The notes under the pieces: generated by a model | Databases searched by the model: none | What the model was told of the DNA's origin: nothing | What the model saw: only the letters and a program-made list of their open reading frames with translations | Origin: Martinezella lusitana | GTDB lineage: Bacteria; Pseudomonadota; Alphaproteobacteria; Rhizobiales; Rhizobiaceae | Assembly: GCF_010668395.1 (NCBI RefSeq) | Contig: NZ_WUEY01000010.1 | Coordinates: 124,001 to 188,000 of the forward strand | Direction: 5' to 3' | DNA: 64,000 nt | Shown: piece by piece, positions 7,747 to 15,795 of the stretch | Numbering within the stretch: position 1 is the stretch's first letter | How the letters are laid out: each line of letters opens with the position of its first letter | Program-made: the position numbers and the translations under genes

Positions 7747-8682
7747 ATGCTGATGTTTGCGATCCGACGCATTCTCGTTTCGATTCCGGTGCTGATCGGG
7801 ATCACAGCTATCCTTTTCGTCATGCTGAACGTGGTGCCGGGCGATCCGGTGGCACTGATGATGAAGGAGCATGCCAGCGCCGAGGTGATCGAGCGTATTC
7901 GCGGGCAGATGCATCTCGACGATCCGTTGATCACCCGTTATCTGCGCTTCCTCTGGGATGCGCTGCACGGCGATCTCGGCACGTCGATCAAGCTCAATCG
8001 CAGCGTGACCACCCTGATCCTCACCGCATTTCCGGCGACGCTGCTGCTGGCAGCCTGCGCCGCCGTCGTCTCGTGGATCATCGGCATTCCCGCGGGTATT
8101 CTGTCGGCGGTGCGGCGCGACAGCTTCCTCGATCATTTCTTCATGGGCTTTTCGCTGCTCGGCGTGTCGATGCCGATCTTCTGGTCGGCGCTGCTTCTGC
8201 AATATATCTTCGCCTTGAAGCTGAAATGGCTTCCGGTTTCGGGCTTCTATGGCTGGAAATATCTGATCCTGCCGGCCATCGTGCTCGGCTGGAGTTCGGC
8301 AGGCGTAATCGCCCGTCTCACCCGCTCGAGCCTTCTGGAAGTCATGCGCCATGACTACATCCGCACCGCCCGCGCCAAGGGTCTGCGCGAGCTTCGCGTC
8401 ATTTCGCGTCACGCGCTGAAGAATGCGCTGATCCCCGTGGTGACGATCATGGCGATTCAGGTGGCCACGCTGCTGTCAGGCGCAGTCATCACCGAAGCGA
8501 TCTTCGGCATTCCCGGGGTCGGCCGCATATCGGTCAATGCCATTCAGTCGCGAGACATGCCGCTGCTGCAGGGCTCGGTGCTCTTTGCCACCGCCCTGGT
8601 GATCCTCGGAAACCTGATCGCCGATATCCTCTATTCCGTCCTGGATCCCCGCATTCGCTCCCAGATGAAGAAGGACGCCTGA
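7747..8682 (+). CDS. Peptide ABC transporter permease, DppB type
   Basis: Inner-membrane permease of the peptide importer, 311 residues with about six membrane segments; the first is RRILVSIPVLIGITAILFV. It carries the DppB-type signature NVVPGDPVALMMKEHAS after TM1 and the cytoplasmic EAA-like loop DYIRTARAKGLRE (about residues 204-216), which contacts the ATPases. An alternative start two codons later (7753) is possible. The stop TGA shares its final A with the ATG of the next permease gene (TGATG). Confidence 0.93.
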   Translation: MLMFAIRRILVSIPVLIGITAILFVMLNVVPGDPVALMMKEHASAEVIERIRGQMHLDDPLITRYLRFLWDALHGDLGTSIKLNRSVTTLILTAFPATLLLAACAAVVSWIIGIPAGILSAVRRDSFLDHFFMGFSLLGVSMPIFWSALLLQYIFALKLKWLPVSGFYGWKYLILPAIVLGWSSAGVIARLTRSSLLEVMRHDYIRTARAKGLRELRVISRHALKNALIPVVTIMAIQVATLLSGAVITEAIFGIPGVGRISVNAIQSRDMPLLQGSVLFATALVILGNLIADILYSVLDPRIRSQMKKDA

Positions 8683-9578
8683 TGAGCCTGTCTGCCGAAG
8701 CCGTCACGGGGGAAAATGTCCCCGAAGCCATCGAGGAAGCGAGCTTCCTGGGCGACAGCCTGCGCGCCTTCCGCAAGAACCGCATGGCCATGGCGGGACT
8801 GGCTTTCGTCATGCTGCTGGTGTTGCTGGCGATTTTCGCCCCCTGGGTCAGCCCCCACGATCCCTATCGGGTGGCGCTGAACGAACAACTGCTGCCCGCG
8901 TCCACGACCTACTGGCTCGGAACCGACAATTTCGGCCGGGACGTGCTGACACGCATTCTCTACGGCGCGCGCGTTTCGCTCGTGGTCGGCATCGTGCCGA
9001 GCCTGATCTCGCTGATGATCGGCACGGTGCTGGGTATCCTCAGCGGCTATTTCGGCAACCGCACGGATTTCGTCGTCATGCGCCTGGCCGATATGATGAT
9101 CGCCTTTCCCTCGCTGCTTCTGGCCATGGTGGTGATGTATACAATGGGGGCCAATCTCCTCAACATCTTCCTCGCCCTGGCGCTGGTGGGATGGGCAGGG
9201 GTGGCACGCGTCGTCCGCGCGCAGACGCTGGCGTTGAAGCAGAAGGAATTCATCGAGGCTGCGCGGGCGGGCGGCACCGGCCGGGCCACCATCATGCTGC
9301 GGCATATCTTTCCCAACGTGATCCCGACCCTGATCGTGCTGTTTTCGCTGTCGATCCCGGAAGCGATCATGTGGGAATCGAGCCTCAGCTTCCTTGGCGT
9401 CGGCGTGCAGCCGCCGGAAGCAAGCTGGGGTCTGTTGGTTGCCAAGGGTAAGGAATACCTGTTTCAGGCGCCGCTTGTGGCGATTTCGCCCGGGGTGGCG
9501 ATCCTGCTTACGGTCCTTGCCTTCAACTTTATCGGCGACGGGCTGCGCGACGCGCTCGATCCCTCCATGAAGGACTGA
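8682..9578 (+). CDS. Peptide ABC transporter permease, DppC type
   Basis: Second inner-membrane permease, 298 residues. It has the cytosolic N-terminal extension and first membrane helix typical of DppC, then YWLGTDNFGRDVLTRILYGA, a hallmark of this subfamily, and the EAA-like loop KQKEFIEAARAGGTG. It overlaps the preceding permease stop by one base and lies four bases before the ATPase gene, so it is co-transcribed and probably pairs one-to-one with the DppB-like subunit. Confidence 0.93.
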   Translation: MSLSAEAVTGENVPEAIEEASFLGDSLRAFRKNRMAMAGLAFVMLLVLLAIFAPWVSPHDPYRVALNEQLLPASTTYWLGTDNFGRDVLTRILYGARVSLVVGIVPSLISLMIGTVLGILSGYFGNRTDFVVMRLADMMIAFPSLLLAMVVMYTMGANLLNIFLALALVGWAGVARVVRAQTLALKQKEFIEAARAGGTGRATIMLRHIFPNVIPTLIVLFSLSIPEAIMWESSLSFLGVGVQPPEASWGLLVAKGKEYLFQAPLVAISPGVAILLTVLAFNFIGDGLRDALDPSMKD

Positions 9579-9582
9579 ACCG

Positions 9583-10599
9583 ATGGCATCCGCATCCGAT
9601 ACCGTGCTCAGCGTGCGCGAGTTGCGCACGGAATTCCGCGGCGACCGTGGCAATGTCCGCGTGCTGGACGATATTTCCTTCGATGTGGGGCGAGGGCGCA
9701 TCGTCGGGCTGGTGGGCGAATCCGGGTCCGGCAAGAGCATGACCGCACTCTCCCTCATGGGGCTTGTACCCAAGCCGCAGGGCCATGTCAGCGCAAAAAG
9801 CATCATGCTCGACGGCACCGATCTCGCGACGCTTACGCCGGACGGGATGCGCCGCATCCGGGGCAGCGAGATTTCGATGGTGTTTCAGGAGCCGATGACC
9901 TCGCTCAATCCGGTGCGCAAGATCTGGGATCAGGTGGGCGAGCCGCTGGCGATCCATCATGGGCTCAAACGCAGGCAGATCCGCGACCGGGTGTTGGAGA
10001 TGTTCGAACTCGTCGGCATTCCCGAACCGAAGGCGCGGCTGGACGCCTATCCTCACGAGCTTTCGGGAGGGCTGCGCCAGCGCGCCATGATCGCCATGGG
10101 GCTGATCTGCGAGCCGAAGCTGCTGATCGCCGACGAGCCGACGACGGCCCTCGACGTGACGACCCAATCGCAGATCCTGAGGCTGATGCTGGATCTGCGC
10201 GACCGGGTCGGCACGGCGATCATCATGATTACCCATGATCTCGGCATCATCGCCGAAATGTGCGATGAGGTGAATGTCATGTATGCCGGTCAGATCGTCG
10301 AACAGGCCAACGTGTTCGACCTCTTCGAGCGCCCCTCCCATCCCTATACGCGCGGGCTTCTTGCCTCCATTCCCAAGGCGGGCGCGGCACGGGTTTCCAG
10401 ACGGATGCCCAGCATTCCGGGCATGGTGCCCAATCTGGCCAAACTGCCGCCGGGCTGTCGTTTCGGTCCACGCTGCGGCGATGCCATGCCGATCTGTCAG
10501 CAGCGTGTGCCGGAGCTCGTCGGTCTGGGGCAGGGTCACGTCGCGGGCTGCTGGCTGCACGCGCCGCAGGAAACGAGCGGGCAAGGAGCGGCGCCATGA
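9583..10599 (+). CDS. Peptide ABC transporter ATP-binding protein, DppD type
   Basis: ATPase of the peptide importer, 338 residues. Walker A is GESGSGKS (residues 45-52), Q-loop MVFQEPMTSLNP, signature LSGGLRQR, and Walker B LLIADEPTTALD. The C-terminal oligopeptide extension contains CRFGPRCGDAMPIC, a cysteine cluster of the kind that in several DppD/OppD proteins binds an Fe-S cluster. The ATG of the next ATPase gene overlaps its stop (ATGA). Confidence 0.93.
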   Translation: MASASDTVLSVRELRTEFRGDRGNVRVLDDISFDVGRGRIVGLVGESGSGKSMTALSLMGLVPKPQGHVSAKSIMLDGTDLATLTPDGMRRIRGSEISMVFQEPMTSLNPVRKIWDQVGEPLAIHHGLKRRQIRDRVLEMFELVGIPEPKARLDAYPHELSGGLRQRAMIAMGLICEPKLLIADEPTTALDVTTQSQILRLMLDLRDRVGTAIIMITHDLGIIAEMCDEVNVMYAGQIVEQANVFDLFERPSHPYTRGLLASIPKAGAARVSRRMPSIPGMVPNLAKLPPGCRFGPRCGDAMPICQQRVPELVGLGQGHVAGCWLHAPQETSGQGAAP

Positions 10600-11570
10600 A
10601 CGATATCGTACTTTCGACCCGTGACCTGAACAAGCACTACCCGGTGGGCGGCGGCCTTTTCGGCCGCGGCGCCCGCACCGTGCGCGCCGTCGATGGCGTG
10701 TCCCTCGACATCTACGAGCGGGAGACCTTCGCTCTCGTGGGCGAATCGGGCTGCGGCAAGAGCACGCTCGGCCGGGTGATGCTGCGCTTGCTGGAGGCGA
10801 CGTCCGGCACGATCCGCTATCGCGGGCAGGAATTGACCGCGCTGGACGAGGGCGGAATGCGCAGCCTGCGCAGGAAGCTGCAGATCGTGTTTCAGGATCC
10901 CTATGCATCGCTCAATCCGCGCATGCGCATCGAGGAAATCCTGAGCGAGCCGCTGCGCACCCATGGCTACGGATCCGCAGAGGCGATCCGCGAGCGTTGC
11001 GCCGAGCTTCTCGACATGGTGGGGCTGCGGCGACAATATCTCCGCAACTATCCGCATCAGTTCTCGGGCGGGCAGCGGCAGCGCATCGGCATCGCCCGCG
11101 CCCTTGCCAACGAGCCGGATTTCGTGGTGTGCGATGAATCCGTTTCGGCGCTCGACGTCTCGATCCAGGCGCAGGTGCTGAACCTGCTCTCCGATCTGCA
11201 GGAAGAACTGGGTCTGACCTATTTCTTCATCACGCACGATCTGAGCGTCGTGCGCCAATTTGCCGACCGCGTGGGCGTGATGTTCCTTGGTCGTCTGGTG
11301 GAGGTCGGACGGACGGAGGAAATCTTCGCCAAGCCGCTGCATCCCTATACGATGTTTCTGATTTCAGCGGTGCCGGTGGCCGACCCCCGCCAGCGCGGCC
11401 GCGAAAGGCCGGTGTTGAAGGGCGAGATTCCAAGCCCGATGAATCTGCCTTCGGGTTGCCGGTTTCATACGCGCTGCCCGTTTGCCAAGGATATCTGTCG
11501 GGTCGAAGACCCAGCCCCACAACAGCGAGGCGACCGGCTGGTTGCCTGTCATTTTCCGCTGGAGACCTGA
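10596..11570 (+). CDS. Peptide ABC transporter ATP-binding protein, DppF type
   Basis: Second ATPase of the importer, 324 residues. Walker A GESGCGKS (49-56), Q-loop IVFQDPYASLNPRM, signature FSGGQRQR, Walker B VVCDESVSALD, then FITHDLSVVRQFADRVGVMF. The C-terminal extension has CRFHTRCPFAKDIC, parallel to the cysteine cluster of the DppD-like partner. Walker B has DES in place of the usual DEP, a common variant in DppF. Followed after five bases by the transpeptidase-fold gene. Confidence 0.93.
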   Translation: MNDIVLSTRDLNKHYPVGGGLFGRGARTVRAVDGVSLDIYERETFALVGESGCGKSTLGRVMLRLLEATSGTIRYRGQELTALDEGGMRSLRRKLQIVFQDPYASLNPRMRIEEILSEPLRTHGYGSAEAIRERCAELLDMVGLRRQYLRNYPHQFSGGQRQRIGIARALANEPDFVVCDESVSALDVSIQAQVLNLLSDLQEELGLTYFFITHDLSVVRQFADRVGVMFLGRLVEVGRTEEIFAKPLHPYTMFLISAVPVADPRQRGRERPVLKGEIPSPMNLPSGCRFHTRCPFAKDICRVEDPAPQQRGDRLVACHFPLET

Positions 11571-11575
11571 AGGAG

Positions 11576-12091
11576 ATGGACTTGGATCTGATCGTGAAAC
11601 GCGATGGCGATGGCTGGCAGGCGAGCTATGGCGACAAAGTCTGGCGTGCGGCGGTGGGCCGCAGCGGCATCCGCGCCGAGAAGGTCGAGGGCGATGGCGT
11701 CAGCCCCATCGGCTGCTGGCCGATCCGCCGGGTGTTCTACCGCGCCGACAAGCTGAAGGCGGCCCCGGTTTCGGTATTCGAGACCACGGCGATCGATCCG
11801 CAGGACGGCTGGTGCGATGCGGCCGATCATCCCGACTATAACCGCCCGGTGCGCTTGCCCTTTGCCGCCAGCCACGAGGAGCTGTGGCGAAAGGACGATC
11901 TTTACGACATCGTCGTGGTGCTTGGTCAGAACGACGATCCGGTGGTGCCGGGTGCGGGGAGCGCCATCTTTCTGCATATCGCCAGCGATGGCTATGGTCC
12001 GACCGCCGGTTGCGCTGCCCTGACGCTGGCGGACCTGCAGGAGTTTCTGGCGATGGCCAGGCCTGGCGCCCGGCTCTGCTTTCAAGGCTGA
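11576..12091 (+). CDS. Small L,D-transpeptidase (YkuD-fold) protein without signal peptide
   Basis: A 171-residue YkuD-fold protein. The catalytic signature is H134 in FLHIASDGYGPTAGC with nucleophile C146. Family enzymes form or exchange 3-3 bonds in peptidoglycan or act as L,D-carboxypeptidases. No signal peptide or membrane helix is visible, so it may stay in the cytosol and act on imported peptides (inference). Start choice is uncertain: GAAGGAG abuts the ATG at 11576 with no spacer, whereas the TTG at 11582 would sit six bases after it. It lies between the transporter ATPase and the D-aminopeptidase gene and overlaps neither, but spacing (5 and 3 bases) shows one operon. Confidence 0.8.
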   Translation: MDLDLIVKRDGDGWQASYGDKVWRAAVGRSGIRAEKVEGDGVSPIGCWPIRRVFYRADKLKAAPVSVFETTAIDPQDGWCDAADHPDYNRPVRLPFAASHEELWRKDDLYDIVVVLGQNDDPVVPGAGSAIFLHIASDGYGPTAGCAALTLADLQEFLAMARPGARLCFQG

Positions 12092-12094
12092 ACC

Positions 12095-13654
12095 ATGAGC
12101 CGAATTGATCCCGCGGTGCTGGAAAAGGCGCTGAACCTGCTGCCGGACCGCTATCGGGGGCCGGCCGGGGTGGTGGGTGTGGTGAAGGATGGCGAGGTGA
12201 TCGCCCGCCGCGCCTGGGGTTTTGCCGACATGGAGCGGCGTTTGCCGATGACCACGGCAAGCCGCCTGCCGATCTGCTCGATCTCCAAGCATATGACCTG
12301 TGCGTTGCTGCTCGACATGTTCGGAGATCCGGCGGCACTTGATCCGCTCCTGCAGGATCTGCTGCCGAACTTCCGGGGCTCGCTGCCGCGCGTGGCCGAC
12401 CTGTGCCACAACCAGTCCGGCCTGCGCGACTACTGGGCGCTGACCGTGCTGCACGGCGCGGTGCCCGAAGGTCTTTTCACCGAAGCGGAGGGCCTGCGAC
12501 TGCTCTCCCAGGCGAGATACGGACATTTTCCGCCGGGCGCGCACTACTCCTACAGCAACGGCAACTTCCGCCTGCTGGCCGAGCTGATCCGCCGCGCCAG
12601 CGGACGCGATTTCGGCGAATTGCTTCGCGAACGCATCTTCCGTCCTGCGGCGATGACCGGGGCGGTTCTTGCGGCGGATACGCGCCGGACGCTGGACGGC
12701 GTCATCGGATATGAGGGCAATGACACGGTGGGCTTTGTGCCTGCCAGGAGCGGCATCTTCTGGTTCGGCGATGCCGGCATCTCTGCCTCGCTTGACGACA
12801 TGCTGGCATGGGAACGGCATATCGATACCACGCGCGACGATCCGGCCAGCCTTTATAATCGCATCAGCGTGCCGGTAAGTTTTGCCGACGGCAAGCCGGC
12901 CTCCTATGGCTACGGAATACGCCGCGAGCGGATCGGCGGTTATGATGTCACCGCCCATGGCGGCGGCCTGCGCGGCTTCTGTTCCTACCGAATGCACATT
13001 GCCTCGGAACGGCTGTCGATCGTGGTGATCTTCAATCACGAGGCCAGCGCCATGCGGGCGGCATGGTCGTTGATGGAGGCTGCTCTCGGTTGCCGCATTG
13101 GCGAGGACACGGTTCCCGCCGAAGGTTGGACGGGCCTCTGGCTGGATGAAGCTCAGGGGCTTTATCTGCGCACAGAAGAGCAGAAGGAGGGTGTGCGGCT
13201 GTACTATGCCACCGCCTCCAGCCTCTGTACGCTCCTGTCCGAGGGGACCGCTCGTGCGCGGGACGTAACGCTTCGGCGCGAAGATGGACGGTTGCTCATG
13301 GAGCGTCCGGGCGAGAACCTGTCTGTCGCTGCAAGGCCCGTCGTGCCGATGGAATGGGCTGGTGGTGCCGAGATCGCCGGATCCTATGTGTCGGAGGAGA
13401 TTGGCGCGCGGTTGGAAATCGAAGCTCGGGATGGCGCGGCCTATGTCGGCTTCGAGGGCATGCTGGGGCGCGGGCCTGTGGAGCGCATGTATCCATTGGC
13501 GAAGGATCTCTGGGTCATCACGACGAGGCGCTCCATGGACGCCGCCCCGCCCGGAGACTGGACGGTGCAGATTCGGCGGGACCACGCAGGGAGCGTGTCG
13601 GGCCTGAGACTTGGTTGCTGGCTTGCCCGTAACATCGACTATCAGAGGATCTAG
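12095..13654 (+). CDS. dap: D-aminopeptidase (serine-type, penicillin-binding-protein fold)
   Basis: Hydrolyses an N-terminal D-amino acid, favouring small D-residues such as D-Ala, from amides and peptides. The 519-residue length, three-domain layout and sequence closely follow the Ochrobactrum anthropi enzyme as recalled: CSISK with S62 and K65 (SxxK), YSYSNGNFR with Y153, and H288 of HGGG in the KTG position. Segments LCHNQSGLRDYWALTVL and GDAGISASLDDMLAWE also match. Residues from about 330 form the two C-terminal beta-barrel-like domains. No signal peptide, so cytoplasmic. Last gene of the peptide-uptake operon, which suggests that imported D-containing peptides are its substrates. Confidence 0.9.
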   Translation: MSRIDPAVLEKALNLLPDRYRGPAGVVGVVKDGEVIARRAWGFADMERRLPMTTASRLPICSISKHMTCALLLDMFGDPAALDPLLQDLLPNFRGSLPRVADLCHNQSGLRDYWALTVLHGAVPEGLFTEAEGLRLLSQARYGHFPPGAHYSYSNGNFRLLAELIRRASGRDFGELLRERIFRPAAMTGAVLAADTRRTLDGVIGYEGNDTVGFVPARSGIFWFGDAGISASLDDMLAWERHIDTTRDDPASLYNRISVPVSFADGKPASYGYGIRRERIGGYDVTAHGGGLRGFCSYRMHIASERLSIVVIFNHEASAMRAAWSLMEAALGCRIGEDTVPAEGWTGLWLDEAQGLYLRTEEQKEGVRLYYATASSLCTLLSEGTARARDVTLRREDGRLLMERPGENLSVAARPVVPMEWAGGAEIAGSYVSEEIGARLEIEARDGAAYVGFEGMLGRGPVERMYPLAKDLWVITTRRSMDAAPPGDWTVQIRRDHAGSVSGLRLGCWLARNIDYQRI

Positions 13655-14048
13655 CATTGTTTGCATGATTTGGGCGCGGGGATCGTGACGCTCTCGCGCT
13701 CGTTGCCATGGCCTTCGGCAGATATGTGCAATGAAGAAATTGCCGCTGGCAAACCGGGAGCCGCCACCAATACTCAGCCGGCTACAGGCGTGGCGAGCTG
13801 AGTTCGTCTTCCGACGTAGACGTTGCTCAATGGCAACAGGTGCGATCAAACATGATATCTAAAGTCAAGATAAATAACGGATGCGGCTTGTGCAAAGCTG
13901 AATGAATGCAGGCACTTATGCTCTCAGGCGACGCGCAAGACCTACCCCTGATGCCCCTATTTTAGACGAGATCTAAAATATTGCGATTGCGAGGCGTCAG
14001 TCGATCACCTACTGCCGAAGACCGGGTCCTGCCCAGTTTCATGTCCGG
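13655..14048. other. Intergenic region before iron cassette A
   Basis: About 390 bases between the D-aminopeptidase gene and the first sigma factor gene. The last 90 bases hold a perfect inverted repeat that looks like an iron-responsive operator (13960-13978). The stretch around 13855-13880 is AT-rich. No gene, terminator with a U-run or repeat family was recognised in the rest. Confidence 0.6.
13960..13978. promoter_or_regulatory. Irr-type iron control element candidate
   Basis: Perfect inverted repeat TTTTAGA-N5-TCTAAAA, 71 bases before the fecI-like gene. It resembles the ICE motif recognised by Irr in Hyphomicrobiales (TTTAGAA...TTCTAAA type). Position upstream of an iron-starvation sigma factor fits iron control. 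The assignment to Irr rather than another regulator is by motif resemblance only. Confidence 0.55.
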
Positions 14049-14564
14049 ATGAAGTCGATGAACGCCAATACATTTGACATTGCGGGTTTGTATACGTCCG
14101 AGCAAGGACGCCTTCGCCGGCTCATCCGGCGCCTCGTCGGCAACAAGACGACCACGGACGACCTTGTCCACCAAGCCTTCGTCAAGTTGCTGGCGGCGGC
14201 AGACGGCGGCAATATCGACAATTGCCCGGCCTACCTGAGAACGACGGCCCGCAATCTCGCGCTCAATCATTTGCGCGACCTTAAACGGCACGCCGAAATC
14301 GGCGTTTCCGACGCCGAGCTGCATGCGATACCCGACCTGCAGCCGTCTCCCGAAATGACGGTGGTCTATCGTTGCGAGCTGCGACGCGTTCTCCAGGCCG
14401 TCGCCTCGCTCCCGCCGAAGCGGCGCGAGGTCTTTGTGCTCAATAAGTTCGAGGGTCTGAGCTATGACGAGATCGCGGCACGTCTCGGTGTTTCGCGAAA
14501 CACCGTAATCTCCCACATCGTTATCGCTCTTGCCGATCTCGATCGAAAAATCGGCAGCAAATAA
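14049..14564 (+). CDS. ECF sigma factor, FecI family (cassette A)
   Basis: A 171-residue extracytoplasmic-function sigma factor. Region 2 includes TTDDLVHQAFVKLLA and AYLRTTARNLALNHLRD; region 4 has LPPKRREVFVLNKFEGLSY and the helix-turn-helix IAARLGVSRNTVISHI. FecI-type sigmas are held by a FecR anti-sigma and released when a ligand-loaded TonB receptor signals; they then transcribe the receptor operon. It is followed by fecR-, receptor-, fhuD-, fhuB- and fhuC-like genes on the same strand. An ATG three codons later (14058) is an alternative start. Confidence 0.92.
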   Translation: MKSMNANTFDIAGLYTSEQGRLRRLIRRLVGNKTTTDDLVHQAFVKLLAAADGGNIDNCPAYLRTTARNLALNHLRDLKRHAEIGVSDAELHAIPDLQPSPEMTVVYRCELRRVLQAVASLPPKRREVFVLNKFEGLSYDEIAARLGVSRNTVISHIVIALADLDRKIGSK

Positions 14565-14603
14565 TCCGGCGTTCTCTTCATTAGATAGCCCTGCGGCGGT
14601 GTC

Positions 14604-15596
14604 ATGAAGGTTAAGGCTGTTGGTATGCCGGGGAGGGAAGACGCCCGGACTGTGAGCGACATGAGCGAAGACGCGACCGATCCGATCGTCATGGAAGCCC
14701 TGGAATGGTTCGTGCGAATGCGCGACGAGACGGTAACGGCTGCCGATCGCCAGGCCTTCGAGACCTGGCTTGCAGCCGACGATGCCCATCTTGCCGCCTG
14801 GAAGCATGCGCAGGCCCTCTGGGCTCGCTTCGATATCATGCAGCCGGAATTCGATCGGTTGCGCCGTGGCCGATCGCCGCTGTCGCGCCGCAACCTCATG
14901 CTGGGTGGAATCGCGCTCCTCGGCGGATCGGCTGGCCTTTATACATTCAGCCGACCGGGTCTCTTTGCCGAATATACGACCGATATCGGTGAACGCCGGA
15001 CGGTTCGGCTGCAAGATGGCAGCTCCGTCGAGCTCGGCAGCTATTCGGCGCTTTCCACCTTCTTTTCCGGGACCGAACGCCGTATCGAGTTTTATCGCGG
15101 CGAGGGCTTCTTCGATGTTTCGTCCGATCCGAGACGCGCTTTCCTGGTACATGCGGGCGGCGGGACGACGCGGGCACTGGGAACGAAATTCGATCTGAAG
15201 TTCGTCGAGGATGTCGTCACCGTCGCCGTCAGCGAACACGCCGTGCAGGTGGAGACCGAAAGTCTCTCCACCTTGAGGCTGGAGCAAGGCTGGCAGGTGA
15301 GCTACGGACTTGCCGGGCTCGGCCAGCCGACCGAAGCAAGCCTCGACGCGGTGGAAGCCTGGCGCAGCGACCGCATCGTCTTTCAGGATGTGCCGCTGCG
15401 ACGCGTGCTGGCGGAGCTGGAGCGCTATCGGCGCGGGCGCATCATCCTGATGAGCGATGGTATCGGCGACATACCCGTCACGGCGATCTTCGAAACGAAA
15501 CATGCGGAGAATGCCCTGCAGACGATCGCCGACACGCTCGGTATTCGCCTTCTGAACGCCGCCAACTACGTCACGCTCGTCTACCGGGTCAGCTGA
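14604..15596 (+). CDS. FecR-family anti-sigma factor / transmembrane sensor (cassette A)
   Basis: Membrane protein linking the receptor to the sigma factor. N-terminal DUF4880-like cytosolic domain (about residues 28-75, ALEWFVRMRDETVTAADRQ), one membrane segment (about 98-115), a periplasmic FecR domain (about 125-225, with QDGSSVELGSYSALSTFF and EGFFDVSSDPRRAFLV) and a C-terminal signalling domain (about 255-330). SRRNLML stands just before the membrane helix, a twin-arginine-like motif; E. coli FecR is reported to be inserted by the Tat pathway. Start is uncertain: ATGs at 14625 and 14661 are in frame, and AAGG lies eight bases before the one at 14625. Confidence 0.88.
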   Translation: MKVKAVGMPGREDARTVSDMSEDATDPIVMEALEWFVRMRDETVTAADRQAFETWLAADDAHLAAWKHAQALWARFDIMQPEFDRLRRGRSPLSRRNLMLGGIALLGGSAGLYTFSRPGLFAEYTTDIGERRTVRLQDGSSVELGSYSALSTFFSGTERRIEFYRGEGFFDVSSDPRRAFLVHAGGGTTRALGTKFDLKFVEDVVTVAVSEHAVQVETESLSTLRLEQGWQVSYGLAGLGQPTEASLDAVEAWRSDRIVFQDVPLRRVLAELERYRRGRIILMSDGIGDIPVTAIFETKHAENALQTIADTLGIRLLNAANYVTLVYRVS

Positions 15597-15795
15597 AACC
15601 AGAAAACATGAATTTTTTTCTCCACTCATTCATTAGCCTCGCTCGATCGGGTGTCTAACGTTTCGAGGGCATCAGTCCGATGCCTTCTCGAACAGGAATC
15701 CCGCAATGGGCGGGGAATAGGATGCAGGTGGGGCAATGCAGGACCGCGAAAACCGCAATCAGGAATCACGACATGGCGACGCAGGCGGCAATCCG

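Noticed and set aside
6064..8412. A 782-codon open frame on the minus strand, opposite the peptide-binding protein and permease genes
   Set aside because: It is antisense to two clearly coding genes, has no recognisable domain and spans the intercistronic hairpins. Long antisense frames are expected in high-GC codon-biased DNA. The same holds for long frames at 11549-13849, 13962-15629, 35244-37421, 44860-46380 and 50842-52995.
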